A stretch of DNA of 64,000 nucleotides from Arthrobacter sp. MSA 4-2 (GTDB lineage Bacteria > Actinomycetota > Actinomycetes > Actinomycetales > Micrococcaceae): contig NZ_JAEKGC010000011.1 of assembly GCF_016405885.1 (NCBI RefSeq), positions 62,001-126,000 on the forward strand, read 5' to 3'. The notes under the pieces were generated by a model. It was given only the letters and a program-made list of their open reading frames with translations. It did no database searches and was not told the DNA's origin. Both the position numbers and the translations under genes were made by a program. The first letter of the stretch is position 1, and every line of letters starts with the position of its first letter. Positions 17,025 to 25,057 of this stretch are shown piece by piece.

Positions 17025-18065
17025 CTACTCCGTCGGGCGGGTGGTCTGCTCCGCGAGGGTGTCCCAGAAGGACGTGTCGGCGAAGTTGATCGACCCGTCG
17101 GCGATGGCGCGGGCCGTCGCGTCGAGGGTGAGAACGGTCTGCCGGATCAGGTAGCCGTTGCTCTTCTGGCCCAGCACCGCGGACTCGGCGGTGTTGTCCG
17201 ACATGCCGCGCATTTCGAAGAGCAGGGTCGAGATGCCGTACTCCACGGCGATCCCATTGCGGCTGATCGTCTCCGCCGTGCCGCCGACGTACCGGCCCAG
17301 GTGTCCCCACCCGGTGGAGTCGACGGCACCGAACACCACCGATCCGAGCCGCTTGGAGCCCTCGAGGACAGCAGGCTCGACATTGGCGGTGGTCGGGTAG
17401 AGGATCGAGCCCGAAACCAGCCGCCCGTCACGTTCGCTCTGGGTCCCCTGATGGTGAAGGTCGATCATGTAGTCGATGTCGTAGGCCCGCATGACGTTGT
17501 TGTGGAGGGCCTGGGTCTCGGGCTGGAGCTTGTTCACGTGGTCGCGGTTGAGGTCGACCCCGTTGGCGTTGGCCCGCGTCAGCGTCCTTCCGCCGTCGGC
17601 GATGTAGCCGTCCAGCGGGAAGTTGACGTCCCCCATCGCACCGTCGGGATTCAGCATGGGCACCACCAGGATGTTCACGCCATCAAGCACGCCGCGGGAC
17701 TTTCCGGTCCCCAGGTGCTTGATGAATTCGAGGGCACCCTCGGTGGTGAGCTGCTCGTTGCCGTGCTGCTGCGTCAGGTAGAGGATGGTGGGGTTGTCCG
17801 GATTGCTGATGTACTTCGCCAGGTACAGGTCCCGGCCCTTGACCGACTGCCCGATCACCTCCAGTTCAAGCGCGGACTGGCGGGCATCCTGGTTCTCCAG
17901 CTCCGCGACGACCTCGTCGTAGGAGCGCAGGATCGAGGTGTTGATGGTCTCGTGCCCGCCGTAGTTCGGACCCTCGCCCACGGCGAAGGCCGGGGCTGCG
18001 GCCGTTGCCCCGGTGGTGAGCAGGACGGCCAGCGAGAGGGCGGCGAATTTCCTGGATGACGTCAT
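17025..18065 (-). CDS. Secreted M14-family zinc carboxypeptidase
   Basis: 346-residue exported peptidase. After a signal peptide (SLAVLLTTGATAAAPAFA) comes the M14 fold: Zn ligands in QQHGNEQLT (HxxE), substrate residues in GVDLNRDH, the third Zn His in IDLHHQGT, and the catalytic Glu in LLFEMRG. Members trim C-terminal residues from peptides or cell-wall stems outside the cell. ATG 18065 has GGGAGGA 5 nt upstream. The promoter region contains a CAACCG-TTAC-CGGTTG palindrome. Confidence 0.9.
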   Translation of the reverse strand: MTSSRKFAALSLAVLLTTGATAAAPAFAVGEGPNYGGHETINTSILRSYDEVVAELENQDARQSALELEVIGQSVKGRDLYLAKYISNPDNPTILYLTQQHGNEQLTTEGALEFIKHLGTGKSRGVLDGVNILVVPMLNPDGAMGDVNFPLDGYIADGGRTLTRANANGVDLNRDHVNKLQPETQALHNNVMRAYDIDYMIDLHHQGTQSERDGRLVSGSILYPTTANVEPAVLEGSKRLGSVVFGAVDSTGWGHLGRYVGGTAETISRNGIAVEYGISTLLFEMRGMSDNTAESAVLGQKSNGYLIRQTVLTLDATARAIADGSINFADTSFWDTLAEQTTRPTE

Positions 18066-18103
18066 GGTGTTCCTCCCCAAGGAGCGGATGTGGTGTCCTG
18101 AGT

Positions 18104-18119
18104 CAACCGTTACCGGTTG
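18104..18119. promoter_or_regulatory. Palindrome upstream of the carboxypeptidase
   Basis: CAACCG-TTAC-CGGTTG, perfect 6-bp arms, 39 nt before the carboxypeptidase start, with a TTGACA (18129-18124, minus strand) just upstream. It could be an operator or the end of the upstream transcript. Confidence 0.4.
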
Positions 18120-18125
18120 CCCGTG

Positions 18126-18722
18126 TCAACCTTCTCTACGGAAGCCGAGCCACACCAAGAATTGGTGCCAGATCGTCCTTCCCGTGTAAACAACCCACGC
18201 GATTACGGGCCACACTGCGGCATCGGTGGCCGAGTACCCCCATGCCATCAGGACCAGGAAAAGCCCGAGCGCGATCAGAGCCGCCACCAGCACACGGGCC
18301 CACCACGGCATACGCCGCAGGCGTGCAAGGCGTGACCAGAAGGGCGGTGTCCGCTGGGACTGTACGCCCGGGTTCGCATCCTGCAGGGTCCGCCCGAACT
18401 CGGCGAGCGCTGCCGCGCGCGCCGGACGGTCCTCCTTGAGCCACCGTTCCAGTTCCTCGCGGGATTCGACAATGCCAAGGGCCCGGGCGGCAACCGGCTG
18501 CGACGAATGCCCCCTCTCGTGGTGGACGGCGGCGAGGCTGAGCCACACATCGTTGTCGTCCGCGCCGCGGGAGAGCGCGAAGGCCTCGTCAACGCCGAAG
18601 TCGCTGCGGATCCAGGCGGTGGCCTCCTCCAGAGTGGCCCCTTTCGCAAGATGGTCCTCGAACTCGCGCCGAACGTCCAAAGCGTCGTCGTTGTCGAAAA
18701 TTTCCGTCCCCCAGGAGCCCAT
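18126..18722 (-). CDS. DUF4259 protein with C-terminal membrane helices
   Basis: 198 residues. The N-terminus MGSWGTEIFDNDDALD and the following helical region match DUF4259, a domain of unknown function. The C-terminus adds two hydrophobic helices (ARVLVAALIALGLFLVLMAW and AAVWPVIAWVVYTGR), so the protein is likely membrane anchored with a cytoplasmic N-terminal domain. It may share a transcript with the carboxypeptidase 60 nt downstream. Confidence 0.8.
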   Translation of the reverse strand: MGSWGTEIFDNDDALDVRREFEDHLAKGATLEEATAWIRSDFGVDEAFALSRGADDNDVWLSLAAVHHERGHSSQPVAARALGIVESREELERWLKEDRPARAAALAEFGRTLQDANPGVQSQRTPPFWSRLARLRRMPWWARVLVAALIALGLFLVLMAWGYSATDAAVWPVIAWVVYTGRTIWHQFLVWLGFRREG

Positions 18723-18871
18723 CCGATGAGCCTAAGGGCGCGAAATCCCCCGGCAGCCCCGGTGGGTGAAAATTGCGCAAATACTGCGCCGCGCGCCCCC
18801 GCCGCGGACGGCCTGCACCCCCGGGGCGGGCGCCCCGAATCGACGGCGGCATGCAAGGGCCGTGTTTGAAG

Positions 18872-18901
18872 TTGGCTGGCACGCACCGGAAGCGGTGTAA
18901 T
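18872..18901 (+). promoter_or_regulatory. Candidate promoter of the GAPDH gene
   Basis: TTGGCT, 18 nt, TGTAAT, about 97 nt before the TTG start. The rest of the 276-nt gap (18723-18998) shows no other feature. Confidence 0.4.
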
Positions 18902-18998
18902 GAGTCAAACGACCAGTCGACGATGCCTGGCGCTATCCCTGCGTCCCATCCGGCTGGATGAGTACGCGCCGGTGCTCCCGGCGCAGTGAGGGACACAG

Positions 18999-20477
18999 TT
19001 GACGCACCACGATCCGACCACGAGCCGCGGGACCTGGATGGACCGCGAGGCGCTCGCCGAAGCGATGATCCCGCTGATCGGCCGCCTGTACCGCACCAAC
19101 AATGTGGTCACCAGCATCCACGGCCGCAGCCTCATCAATAAGTCGACCATGAACATCCTCAAGGCGCACCGGTTCGCGCGGCGGATCAGCACGGAGGAAC
19201 TCCGCCTCGAGGACACCCTGCCAATGCTCGAGATCCTCTCGCGCCTCGATCTCGGCGCCGCGGCGATCGACATCGCAAGGTTGCGCCTGAAGTACGACCT
19301 TGAGGGTGGGAGCCGCTCACTTGAGGACTTCCTCCGTGGCGAACTCGCCGACGTCGTGGGCAAGGGCGGCCGTGACGAGCGGACGAGCACCGACGTCGTC
19401 CTCTATGGTTTCGGCCGGATCGGCCGCCTCCTGGCCCGCCTGCTCATCGAAAAGGCCGGCGGCGGCCATGGCCTGCGGCTGCGCGCCGTCGTCGTTCGCC
19501 GGGGCTCCGACAACGACCTCATCAAGCGGGCGAGCCTGCTGCGCCGCGACTCGGTCCACGGCTCCTTCGAAGGCACCATCCAGGTGGACGAGGAGGCGGA
19601 GATCATCACCGCGAACGGGATTCCCATCCAGGTGATCTACTCGAACGATCCCTCAACGATCGACTACACCCGGTACGGAATCCACGACGCGCTCGTCGTG
19701 GACAACACCGGCCGCTGGCGCGACGCCGAGGGGCTGTCCCAGCACCTGCGCAGCAAGGGTGCGGCGAAGGTCCTGCTGACCGCGCCGGGCAAGGGCGGGC
19801 TGAAGAACATCGTGCACGGCATCAACCACGGCACCATCAGCGGCGACGACACCATCATCACCGCCGCATCGTGCACCACGAACGCCATCACGCCCGTCCT
19901 GAAAGCCGTCAACGACCGGTTCGGGGTGGTGCACGGGCACGTAGAGACAGTCCACTCCTTCACCAACGACCAGAACCTCATCGACAACTTCCACCGCGGG
20001 GACCGGCGGGGACGGTCTGCAGCCCTGAACATGGTGCTCACGGAGACCGGTGCGGCGAAGGCCGTCGCCAAGGCGCTGCCCGAACTCGAAGGGAAGCTGA
20101 CCGGCAGTTCCATCCGCGTCCCCACCCCGGATGTCTCCATCGCGATCCTGAACCTCACCCTGCGCACCGGCACGACGAAGGAGGAGGTGAACGCCTACCT
20201 GCGGGAGATGTCGCTGCAGTCGGACCTGCGCAAGCAGATCGACTACATCGACTCGCCGGAGGTTGTCTCAACAGACTTCGTCGGCTCGCGGCGCGCCGGA
20301 ATCGTCGACGGCCTGGCGACCATCGCCAACGACACCTTCCTGGTGCTGTACGTCTGGTACGACAACGAGTTCGGCTACAGCTGCCAGGTGGTGCGGGTGA
20401 TGGAGGAAATGGCCGGGGTCCATCCTCCGGCCTTCCCCGCGAAGGAAGCGGACGCGCGGGTCGCCGTCGGGCGCTGA
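18999..20477 (+). CDS. gap: Glyceraldehyde-3-phosphate dehydrogenase, long actinobacterial form
   Basis: 492 residues against about 335 for ordinary GAPDH. An N-terminal helical extension of about 125 residues (IPLIGRLYRTNNVVTSIHGRSL) precedes the NAD domain (YGFGRIGRLLARLL) and the catalytic domain with Cys in AASCTTNAITP. The C-terminus has WYDNEFGYSCQVVR. Enzymes of this long type are known from Micrococcaceae and relatives, beside the standard glycolytic one. The TTG start has GAGGG 7 nt upstream; the next in-frame ATG (19038) is less well placed. The role may be gluconeogenic; direction cannot be read from sequence. Confidence 0.9.
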   Translation: MTHHDPTTSRGTWMDREALAEAMIPLIGRLYRTNNVVTSIHGRSLINKSTMNILKAHRFARRISTEELRLEDTLPMLEILSRLDLGAAAIDIARLRLKYDLEGGSRSLEDFLRGELADVVGKGGRDERTSTDVVLYGFGRIGRLLARLLIEKAGGGHGLRLRAVVVRRGSDNDLIKRASLLRRDSVHGSFEGTIQVDEEAEIITANGIPIQVIYSNDPSTIDYTRYGIHDALVVDNTGRWRDAEGLSQHLRSKGAAKVLLTAPGKGGLKNIVHGINHGTISGDDTIITAASCTTNAITPVLKAVNDRFGVVHGHVETVHSFTNDQNLIDNFHRGDRRGRSAALNMVLTETGAAKAVAKALPELEGKLTGSSIRVPTPDVSIAILNLTLRTGTTKEEVNAYLREMSLQSDLRKQIDYIDSPEVVSTDFVGSRRAGIVDGLATIANDTFLVLYVWYDNEFGYSCQVVRVMEEMAGVHPPAFPAKEADARVAVGR

Positions 20478-20494
20478 GCCCGGAACCCGGGGAA

Positions 20495-20526
20495 GGCGGG
20501 CGGAAACCTTTACAACTCCGCCCGCC
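20495..20526 (+). terminator. Hairpin after the GAPDH gene
   Basis: Perfect 10-bp stem GGCGGGCGGA / TCCGCCCGCC with a 12-nt loop, 18 nt after the stop. Confidence 0.7.
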
Positions 20527-20608
20527 GCGCGCACAATGGCTCGCATATCAGCCTCCACTGCCTCGACAGCGCGCTGTCACGTCCACCTGAAGAGCAGAAG
20601 GCATCGTC

Positions 20609-21463
20609 ATGAATGAGGTACAGAATGCGTCCGACGCGGACCGGGCGCTGAAGCAGAAGCACCGCGCCATGTGGGCCCAGGGCGACTATCCGACCCTGGC
20701 CAGCGACCTGATCTCCGAGCTTGGAGCGGTCCTCGTCGAAGCGTGCGGAATCCGGCCCGGGCAGCGGGTCCTTGATGTGGCAGCCGGTGCGGGCAACGCA
20801 GCCATCCCGGCGGCCATGATGGGGGCGGAGGTGATCGCCAGCGACCTCACCCCCGAACTGTTCAACGCCGGCCGCGACCACGCCGCGGCCCGGGGCGCCA
20901 CCCTTGAATGGCGGGAGGCCGACGCGGAGGCCCTGCCCTTTTCGGACAATGAGTTCGACGTGGTGATGTCCTGCGTGGGGGTGATGTTCGCCCCGCACCA
21001 CCAGGCGGCCGCCGACGAACTGGTCAGGGTGTGCCGGCCCGGCGGCACCATCGGCCTGCTGAGCTGGACCCCCGGCGGGTTCATCGGGAAGATGTTCGCC
21101 ACCATGAAGCCGTTCGCTCCCCCGCCCCCGCCCGGCGCCCAGCCGCCGCCCCTGTGGGGCAGCGAGGACCACGTCCAGGAACTCCTCGGAGCGCAGGTCA
21201 CCGATCTCCGCGCGCTGACCCAGACGGTGGTCATCGACAAGTTCGCCGGGCCGGAGGAATTCCTCCACTACTTCAAGGACTTCTACGGACCGACGATCTC
21301 GGTGTACAAGTTCATCGCCGATGACCAGGAGAAGGTCGACGCCCTCGACAAGGCCCTGATCGAACTGGCCCGCACCTCCAGCACCGCCGGCCAGGGGTCG
21401 CCGCCGCTGATGGAGTGGGAGTACCTGGTGCTGACCGCCCGGAAGATCGACGCCGGAGGATAA
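20609..21463 (+). CDS. Class I SAM-dependent methyltransferase
   Basis: 284-residue UbiE/Methyltransf_11-type enzyme. Motif I is VLDVAAGAGNAAIPAA, followed by EVIASDLTPE, the ADAEALPFSDNEFDVVMSCVGVMF block, and the post-motif LVRVCRPGGTIGLLSWTP. The substrate is not identifiable. The ATG at 20609 follows AGAAGG by about 8 nt. Confidence 0.87.
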   Translation: MNEVQNASDADRALKQKHRAMWAQGDYPTLASDLISELGAVLVEACGIRPGQRVLDVAAGAGNAAIPAAMMGAEVIASDLTPELFNAGRDHAAARGATLEWREADAEALPFSDNEFDVVMSCVGVMFAPHHQAAADELVRVCRPGGTIGLLSWTPGGFIGKMFATMKPFAPPPPPGAQPPPLWGSEDHVQELLGAQVTDLRALTQTVVIDKFAGPEEFLHYFKDFYGPTISVYKFIADDQEKVDALDKALIELARTSSTAGQGSPPLMEWEYLVLTARKIDAGG

Positions 21464-21561
21464 ACTGACCTACCGGGCTCCCTCCCCCGGGATGCGGAGC
21501 TGCCGGTGGACGTTGGACGACCCGAAGCCCCTGCCAGGGCCGCCGGCCGGGTGATGGGCCG

Positions 21562-22536
21562 ATGAGCCGCGGGCTGCCGCTGGGGGTTGCCGCGATCCTC
21601 GTGACCTCCTTCCTCTGGGGCACCACCGGCACGGCCGCGACCTTCGCCCCCGACGTGGGGCCCCTGGCGATCGGGGCCGCCGCCCTGGGCATCGGCGGGC
21701 TCCTGCAGGCGGTGATCGCCGTCCCGGCACTGCGCCGGGCCCGCCCCGGCCTGCGCCGCCATGCGCGCCTGGTCGCAGCCGGCGCGTTGTCCGTCGCCGT
21801 CTACCCGCTGGCCTTCTACAGCTCGATGCACCTGGGCGGGGTGGCGATCGGCACGGTGGTGTCACTCGCCTCGGCGCCGCTGGCCTCGGGCGTGCTCGAA
21901 CGGTTCCTTGAGGGCCGCTCCCTCAGCCGCTGGTGGATGCTTGCCGCGGCGCTGGGCGTTGCGGGAAGCGTCCTGCTCTGCCTGTCCAGGCTGGAAGGCT
22001 CCCCGGCCGCCGTCCTCCCGCTGGCCGGAAGCATAGTGCTCGGCCTGGTTGCCGGCGCGACCTATGCCACCTATTCCTGGGTGGTGCACCGCCTGATGGC
22101 CTCCGGCGTGGAACGGGCCGCCTCCATGGGTGCGGTGTTCGGCGCCGGCGGGGCCCTCCTGCTGCCGGTCCTGCTCCTTACGGGCGCGCCGCTGCTCGCC
22201 ACCGGGCAGTCGATCGCCGTCGCGGCATATATGGCGCTGGTGCCGATGTTCCTGGGGTACCTGTTATTCGGCTACGGCCTCACCCGGGTGCGCCCGAGCA
22301 CCGCCACCACGCTCACCCTCAGCGAGCCGGCCGTCGCGGCGCTCCTCGCGGTCCTCGTCGTCGGCGAACACCTGACGGCGGCCGGCTGGGCCGGACTGGC
22401 AACCATCGCCGCGGCCCTGGTGGTGCTCGCCGTCGCCCCGGCCACCAGCGGGCCCCGCCCGGACGCCGCCGGACCCATGGGCCGCGGGGATCCGGAGGGA
22501 ATCAGGAGTGTTCCTGCCCCGCCCCATCGACGGTGA
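21562..22536 (+). CDS. EamA/DMT-family transporter
   Basis: 324 residues with about ten helices, opening LPLGVAAILVTSFLWGTTGTAATFAP, with the second EamA repeat from about residue 150. The end LRLSEPAVAALL-type region reads LTLSEPAVAALLAVLVVGEHLT, typical of the family. Substrate unknown. It is about 100 nt downstream of the methyltransferase and overlaps the convergent GlgC-like gene by 35 nt; the last about 25 residues are hydrophilic. Confidence 0.87.
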   Translation: MSRGLPLGVAAILVTSFLWGTTGTAATFAPDVGPLAIGAAALGIGGLLQAVIAVPALRRARPGLRRHARLVAAGALSVAVYPLAFYSSMHLGGVAIGTVVSLASAPLASGVLERFLEGRSLSRWWMLAAALGVAGSVLLCLSRLEGSPAAVLPLAGSIVLGLVAGATYATYSWVVHRLMASGVERAASMGAVFGAGGALLLPVLLLTGAPLLATGQSIAVAAYMALVPMFLGYLLFGYGLTRVRPSTATTLTLSEPAVAALLAVLVVGEHLTAAGWAGLATIAAALVVLAVAPATSGPRPDAAGPMGRGDPEGIRSVPAPPHRR

Positions 22537-23620
22537 TGACGCCGTCGGCGCCGTCGATCTTGCGGTCCGCCTCAATGGAGGCACCGGCGTCGACGATGGC
22601 CCGTGTGACCTCCGCTCCCGCGGCAACCCTGACACCCTCAAGCAGCACCGAATCCCGGACCACGGCGCCGGATTCCACCACGGTGTCCGGGCCGATGACG
22701 CTGCCGGAGACGTGGCCGCGCACCGTGGATCCGGGGGACAGCAGCGAATTCTCGATGCGTGCGCCCGCGGCCACGAAGGCCGGCATCCTGCGCGGAGCCC
22801 CGGTGAGCATGGGCCACTTCGGGTCATCGAAGTCAAGGCCCGTGCCTTCGAGAAGGTCCATATGGGCGCGGTGGTAGTTCTCGGGCCGCCCGAGGTCCCG
22901 CCAGTAGCCCTCGAGGCGATGCTCGGCAACCTTGGCGTTCTTCACCAGGTGGGGAACCAGCTGGTGGCCGTAGTCCTTCAACTCCCCCTCCGTCTCCTGC
23001 AGCATCGCCAGGGTGTCGAGGAGCGTCGAGGCGTCATAGAGGAAGATCTCGGCTGCGACGAGGTCCGTCGCGGGCTGGTCCGGTTTGTACTGGAACCCGG
23101 TGACCAGTCCGTTCTCCGCTTCGACCACGCCGTGCTGGGAGGCGTCCCCGTCGAAGCGGGTGGTGACCATGGTCAGCACCGCCCCGGAGTCGAGGTGGGT
23201 CTGCACCACCTCCCGGTAGTCCAGCTGGTAGAGGTGATCGGCGCTGAGGACCAGCACGAGGTCCGGGCCGTATTCGCGGATGAAGTCCGCCTGCCTGTGG
23301 ATCCCATCGGCGTTGCCTTCGGCGAATCCCTCGCCGTCGTTGCCCTGGAAGGGCGGCAGCACGCGCAGGCCCCCGTTGGTCCGGTCGAGGTCCCAGGGCC
23401 GGCCGCTGGCCAGGTGGTCGTTGATCGATTTGGGCTGGTACTGCTCGACGATCCACACGTCGGCATAGCCGCTGTGATAGAGGTTCGACAGGGGAATGTC
23501 GATCATCCGGTAGGTGCCGCCGACGGGAAGCACCGGCTTGGCCCGGTGGTCCGTCAGGACACCCAGCCGGCCGCCGGCGCCTCCGGCCAGGATGAGGGCA
23601 AGGACCCTGGGCTGATGCAT
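22502..23620 (-). CDS. glgC: Glucose-1-phosphate adenylyltransferase-like enzyme
   Basis: 372-residue nucleotidyltransferase of the ADP-glucose pyrophosphorylase family. The pyrophosphorylase loop reads GGAGGRLGVLTDHRAKPVLPVGG followed by YRMIDIPLSN; later come SADHLYQLDY, a lysine in GFQYKPDQP, GYWRDLGRPENY, and a left-handed beta-helix C-terminus (GSTVRGHVSGSVIGPDTVVE). It would make ADP-glucose for glycogen or alpha-glucan. ATG 23620 has GGAGGAAG 5 nt upstream, better than the frame's earlier codons. The loop differs slightly from classical GlgC (GGEGKRL), so regulation or substrate may differ. Confidence 0.78.
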   Translation of the reverse strand: MHQPRVLALILAGGAGGRLGVLTDHRAKPVLPVGGTYRMIDIPLSNLYHSGYADVWIVEQYQPKSINDHLASGRPWDLDRTNGGLRVLPPFQGNDGEGFAEGNADGIHRQADFIREYGPDLVLVLSADHLYQLDYREVVQTHLDSGAVLTMVTTRFDGDASQHGVVEAENGLVTGFQYKPDQPATDLVAAEIFLYDASTLLDTLAMLQETEGELKDYGHQLVPHLVKNAKVAEHRLEGYWRDLGRPENYHRAHMDLLEGTGLDFDDPKWPMLTGAPRRMPAFVAAGARIENSLLSPGSTVRGHVSGSVIGPDTVVESGAVVRDSVLLEGVRVAAGAEVTRAIVDAGASIEADRKIDGADGVITVDGAGQEHS

Positions 23621-23725
23621 ATGCTCTTCCTCCCGCTCCAATCCCCCATCACACGATTCCCCATCGACAGTTCAATTGCACCAAACCGGGGCCGATAACG
23701 GCACCCCTTTCCCCCGCGGAACGGC

Positions 23726-24943
23726 TCAGGTGAGGGCGGCGCTGGCCGCCTCGATGGCCTCCGGCGAGAGGACGTGGGCGATCGCCATGACCGCGGCACC
23801 GAGCACACCGGCGCGCTGACCGGCGATGGAGGGCACCACCCGCAGGTGTTCGGTGGCCAGCGGCAGGGACCTCCGGTACACCACCTCCCGGATTCCGGCC
23901 AGCAGGTGCTCCCCTGCCTGCGCGAGGCTGCCGCCGATGACGATGACCGAGGGGTTGGTCAGGTTCACGCAGGTCGCCAGGACGTCCCCGATGTCCCGGC
24001 CGGCCTGCCGGATCACCTGGATGGCGGTGCTGTCCCCGGACCGGACCAGCCGGATGACGTCCGCGCTGGAGGAGAGCGTCAGCCCGGTCTCGGCGGTGAG
24101 GGCCGCGGCGAGCGCGGGCCAGCCGGCCAGTGCCTCGAGACAGCCGGTATTGCCGCAGCGGCACCAGACCTCCCCGCCGCGGGGCACCCGGACGTGGCCG
24201 AGGTCCCCGGCGGTGCCCTGGGCTCCACGCTGAAGGGAGCCGCTTGAAATAATGCCGGCCCCGATCCCGGTGGCCACCTTGATGAACATGAACTCGGTGA
24301 TGTCGGGCCAGTGGAACCGCTGCTCCCCCAGGGCCATGATGTTCACGTCGTTGTCCACGAGCACCGGAACGGAATAGCTCCGCTGTACGAGGGCGGGGAC
24401 ATCGATGCGGTCCCATCCGGGCATGATCGGCGGGTTCATGGGCCGGCCCGTCTCGTGCTCGACCGGCCCCGGGAGCCCGATGCCGATGGCGGCGAGCTCG
24501 GCGACGCTGCGGCCGGCGCGCGTGAGGAGGGCCCCGATGGTCTCAGTGAGCCAGCCCAGGACGCGCTCCGGCCCGTCGGTGATCGGGAGCTCCGCCGAGT
24601 CGCTCTCGAGCTCGGTGCCGGAGAGGTCGCTGAGGATCACCCGGGCGTGGGTGGCACCGAGGTCAGCGCCGATCACCACGCGCGCCCCGGGGTTCAGGGC
24701 AAATAACGACGGCGGACGGCCCCCGGTGGAGGCAGCACCTCCGTACGGGGCGACGAGGCCGAGCCGAATGAGGGTGTCAACGCGCGAGGCGACGGTGGAG
24801 CGGGCGAGGCCGGTCAGCTGTGCCAGTTCGGCCCGGGTGCGCGGCTGCCCGTCCCGGAGGAGCTGGAACACTTCGCTCGCCCCCGGTGCGGGAACCGTTG
24901 ACGGGCGGGCTCCCGTCCATGGAAGCGCTGGAAAAGATGACAC
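23726..24943 (-). CDS. ROK-family transcriptional regulator
   Basis: 405-residue NagC/XylR-type repressor. An N-terminal winged helix (RTRAELAQLTGLARSTVASRVDTLIRLGLV) is followed by a ROK domain with GADLGATHARVILSD, DNDVNIMALGEQ, GTGIGAGIISSG and the zinc motif CRCGNTGCLE. It diverges from a sugar ABC/catabolic operon and is its likely sugar-responsive repressor. The GTG start has no ribosome site and lies 6 nt from a TTTACT -10 element, which suggests a leaderless transcript. Confidence 0.9.
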   Translation of the reverse strand: MSSFPALPWTGARPSTVPAPGASEVFQLLRDGQPRTRAELAQLTGLARSTVASRVDTLIRLGLVAPYGGAASTGGRPPSLFALNPGARVVIGADLGATHARVILSDLSGTELESDSAELPITDGPERVLGWLTETIGALLTRAGRSVAELAAIGIGLPGPVEHETGRPMNPPIMPGWDRIDVPALVQRSYSVPVLVDNDVNIMALGEQRFHWPDITEFMFIKVATGIGAGIISSGSLQRGAQGTAGDLGHVRVPRGGEVWCRCGNTGCLEALAGWPALAAALTAETGLTLSSSADVIRLVRSGDSTAIQVIRQAGRDIGDVLATCVNLTNPSVIVIGGSLAQAGEHLLAGIREVVYRRSLPLATEHLRVVPSIAGQRAGVLGAAVMAIAHVLSPEAIEAASAALT

Positions 24944-24949
24944 GCGTTC

Positions 24950-24978
24950 AGTAAAGCACGCGCACTTTCGATCGTCAC
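24950..24978 (-). promoter_or_regulatory. Candidate leaderless promoter of the ROK gene
   Basis: On the minus strand GTGACG (24978-24973), 17 nt, TTTACT (24955-24950), then 6 nt to the GTG start codon, so the transcript would begin at the start codon. Confidence 0.45.
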
Positions 24979-25033
24979 TTCAGCAGGTAACGAGCAAGTA
25001 GTACGCGACTTTTGAACGAGTATCGACAGAAGT

Positions 25034-25049
25034 TGTGAGCTCTGTCACA
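25034..25049. promoter_or_regulatory. Perfect CRP/GlxR-type operator
   Basis: TGTGAGCTCTGTCACA fits TGTGA-N6-TCACA exactly. It lies between the ROK gene and the sugar operon, 8 nt before the ATG of the ATPase. So close to the start codon it would most simply act as a repressor site, unless transcription starts upstream and translation begins later. Confidence 0.75.
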
Positions 25050-25057
25050 GTGTGTTC

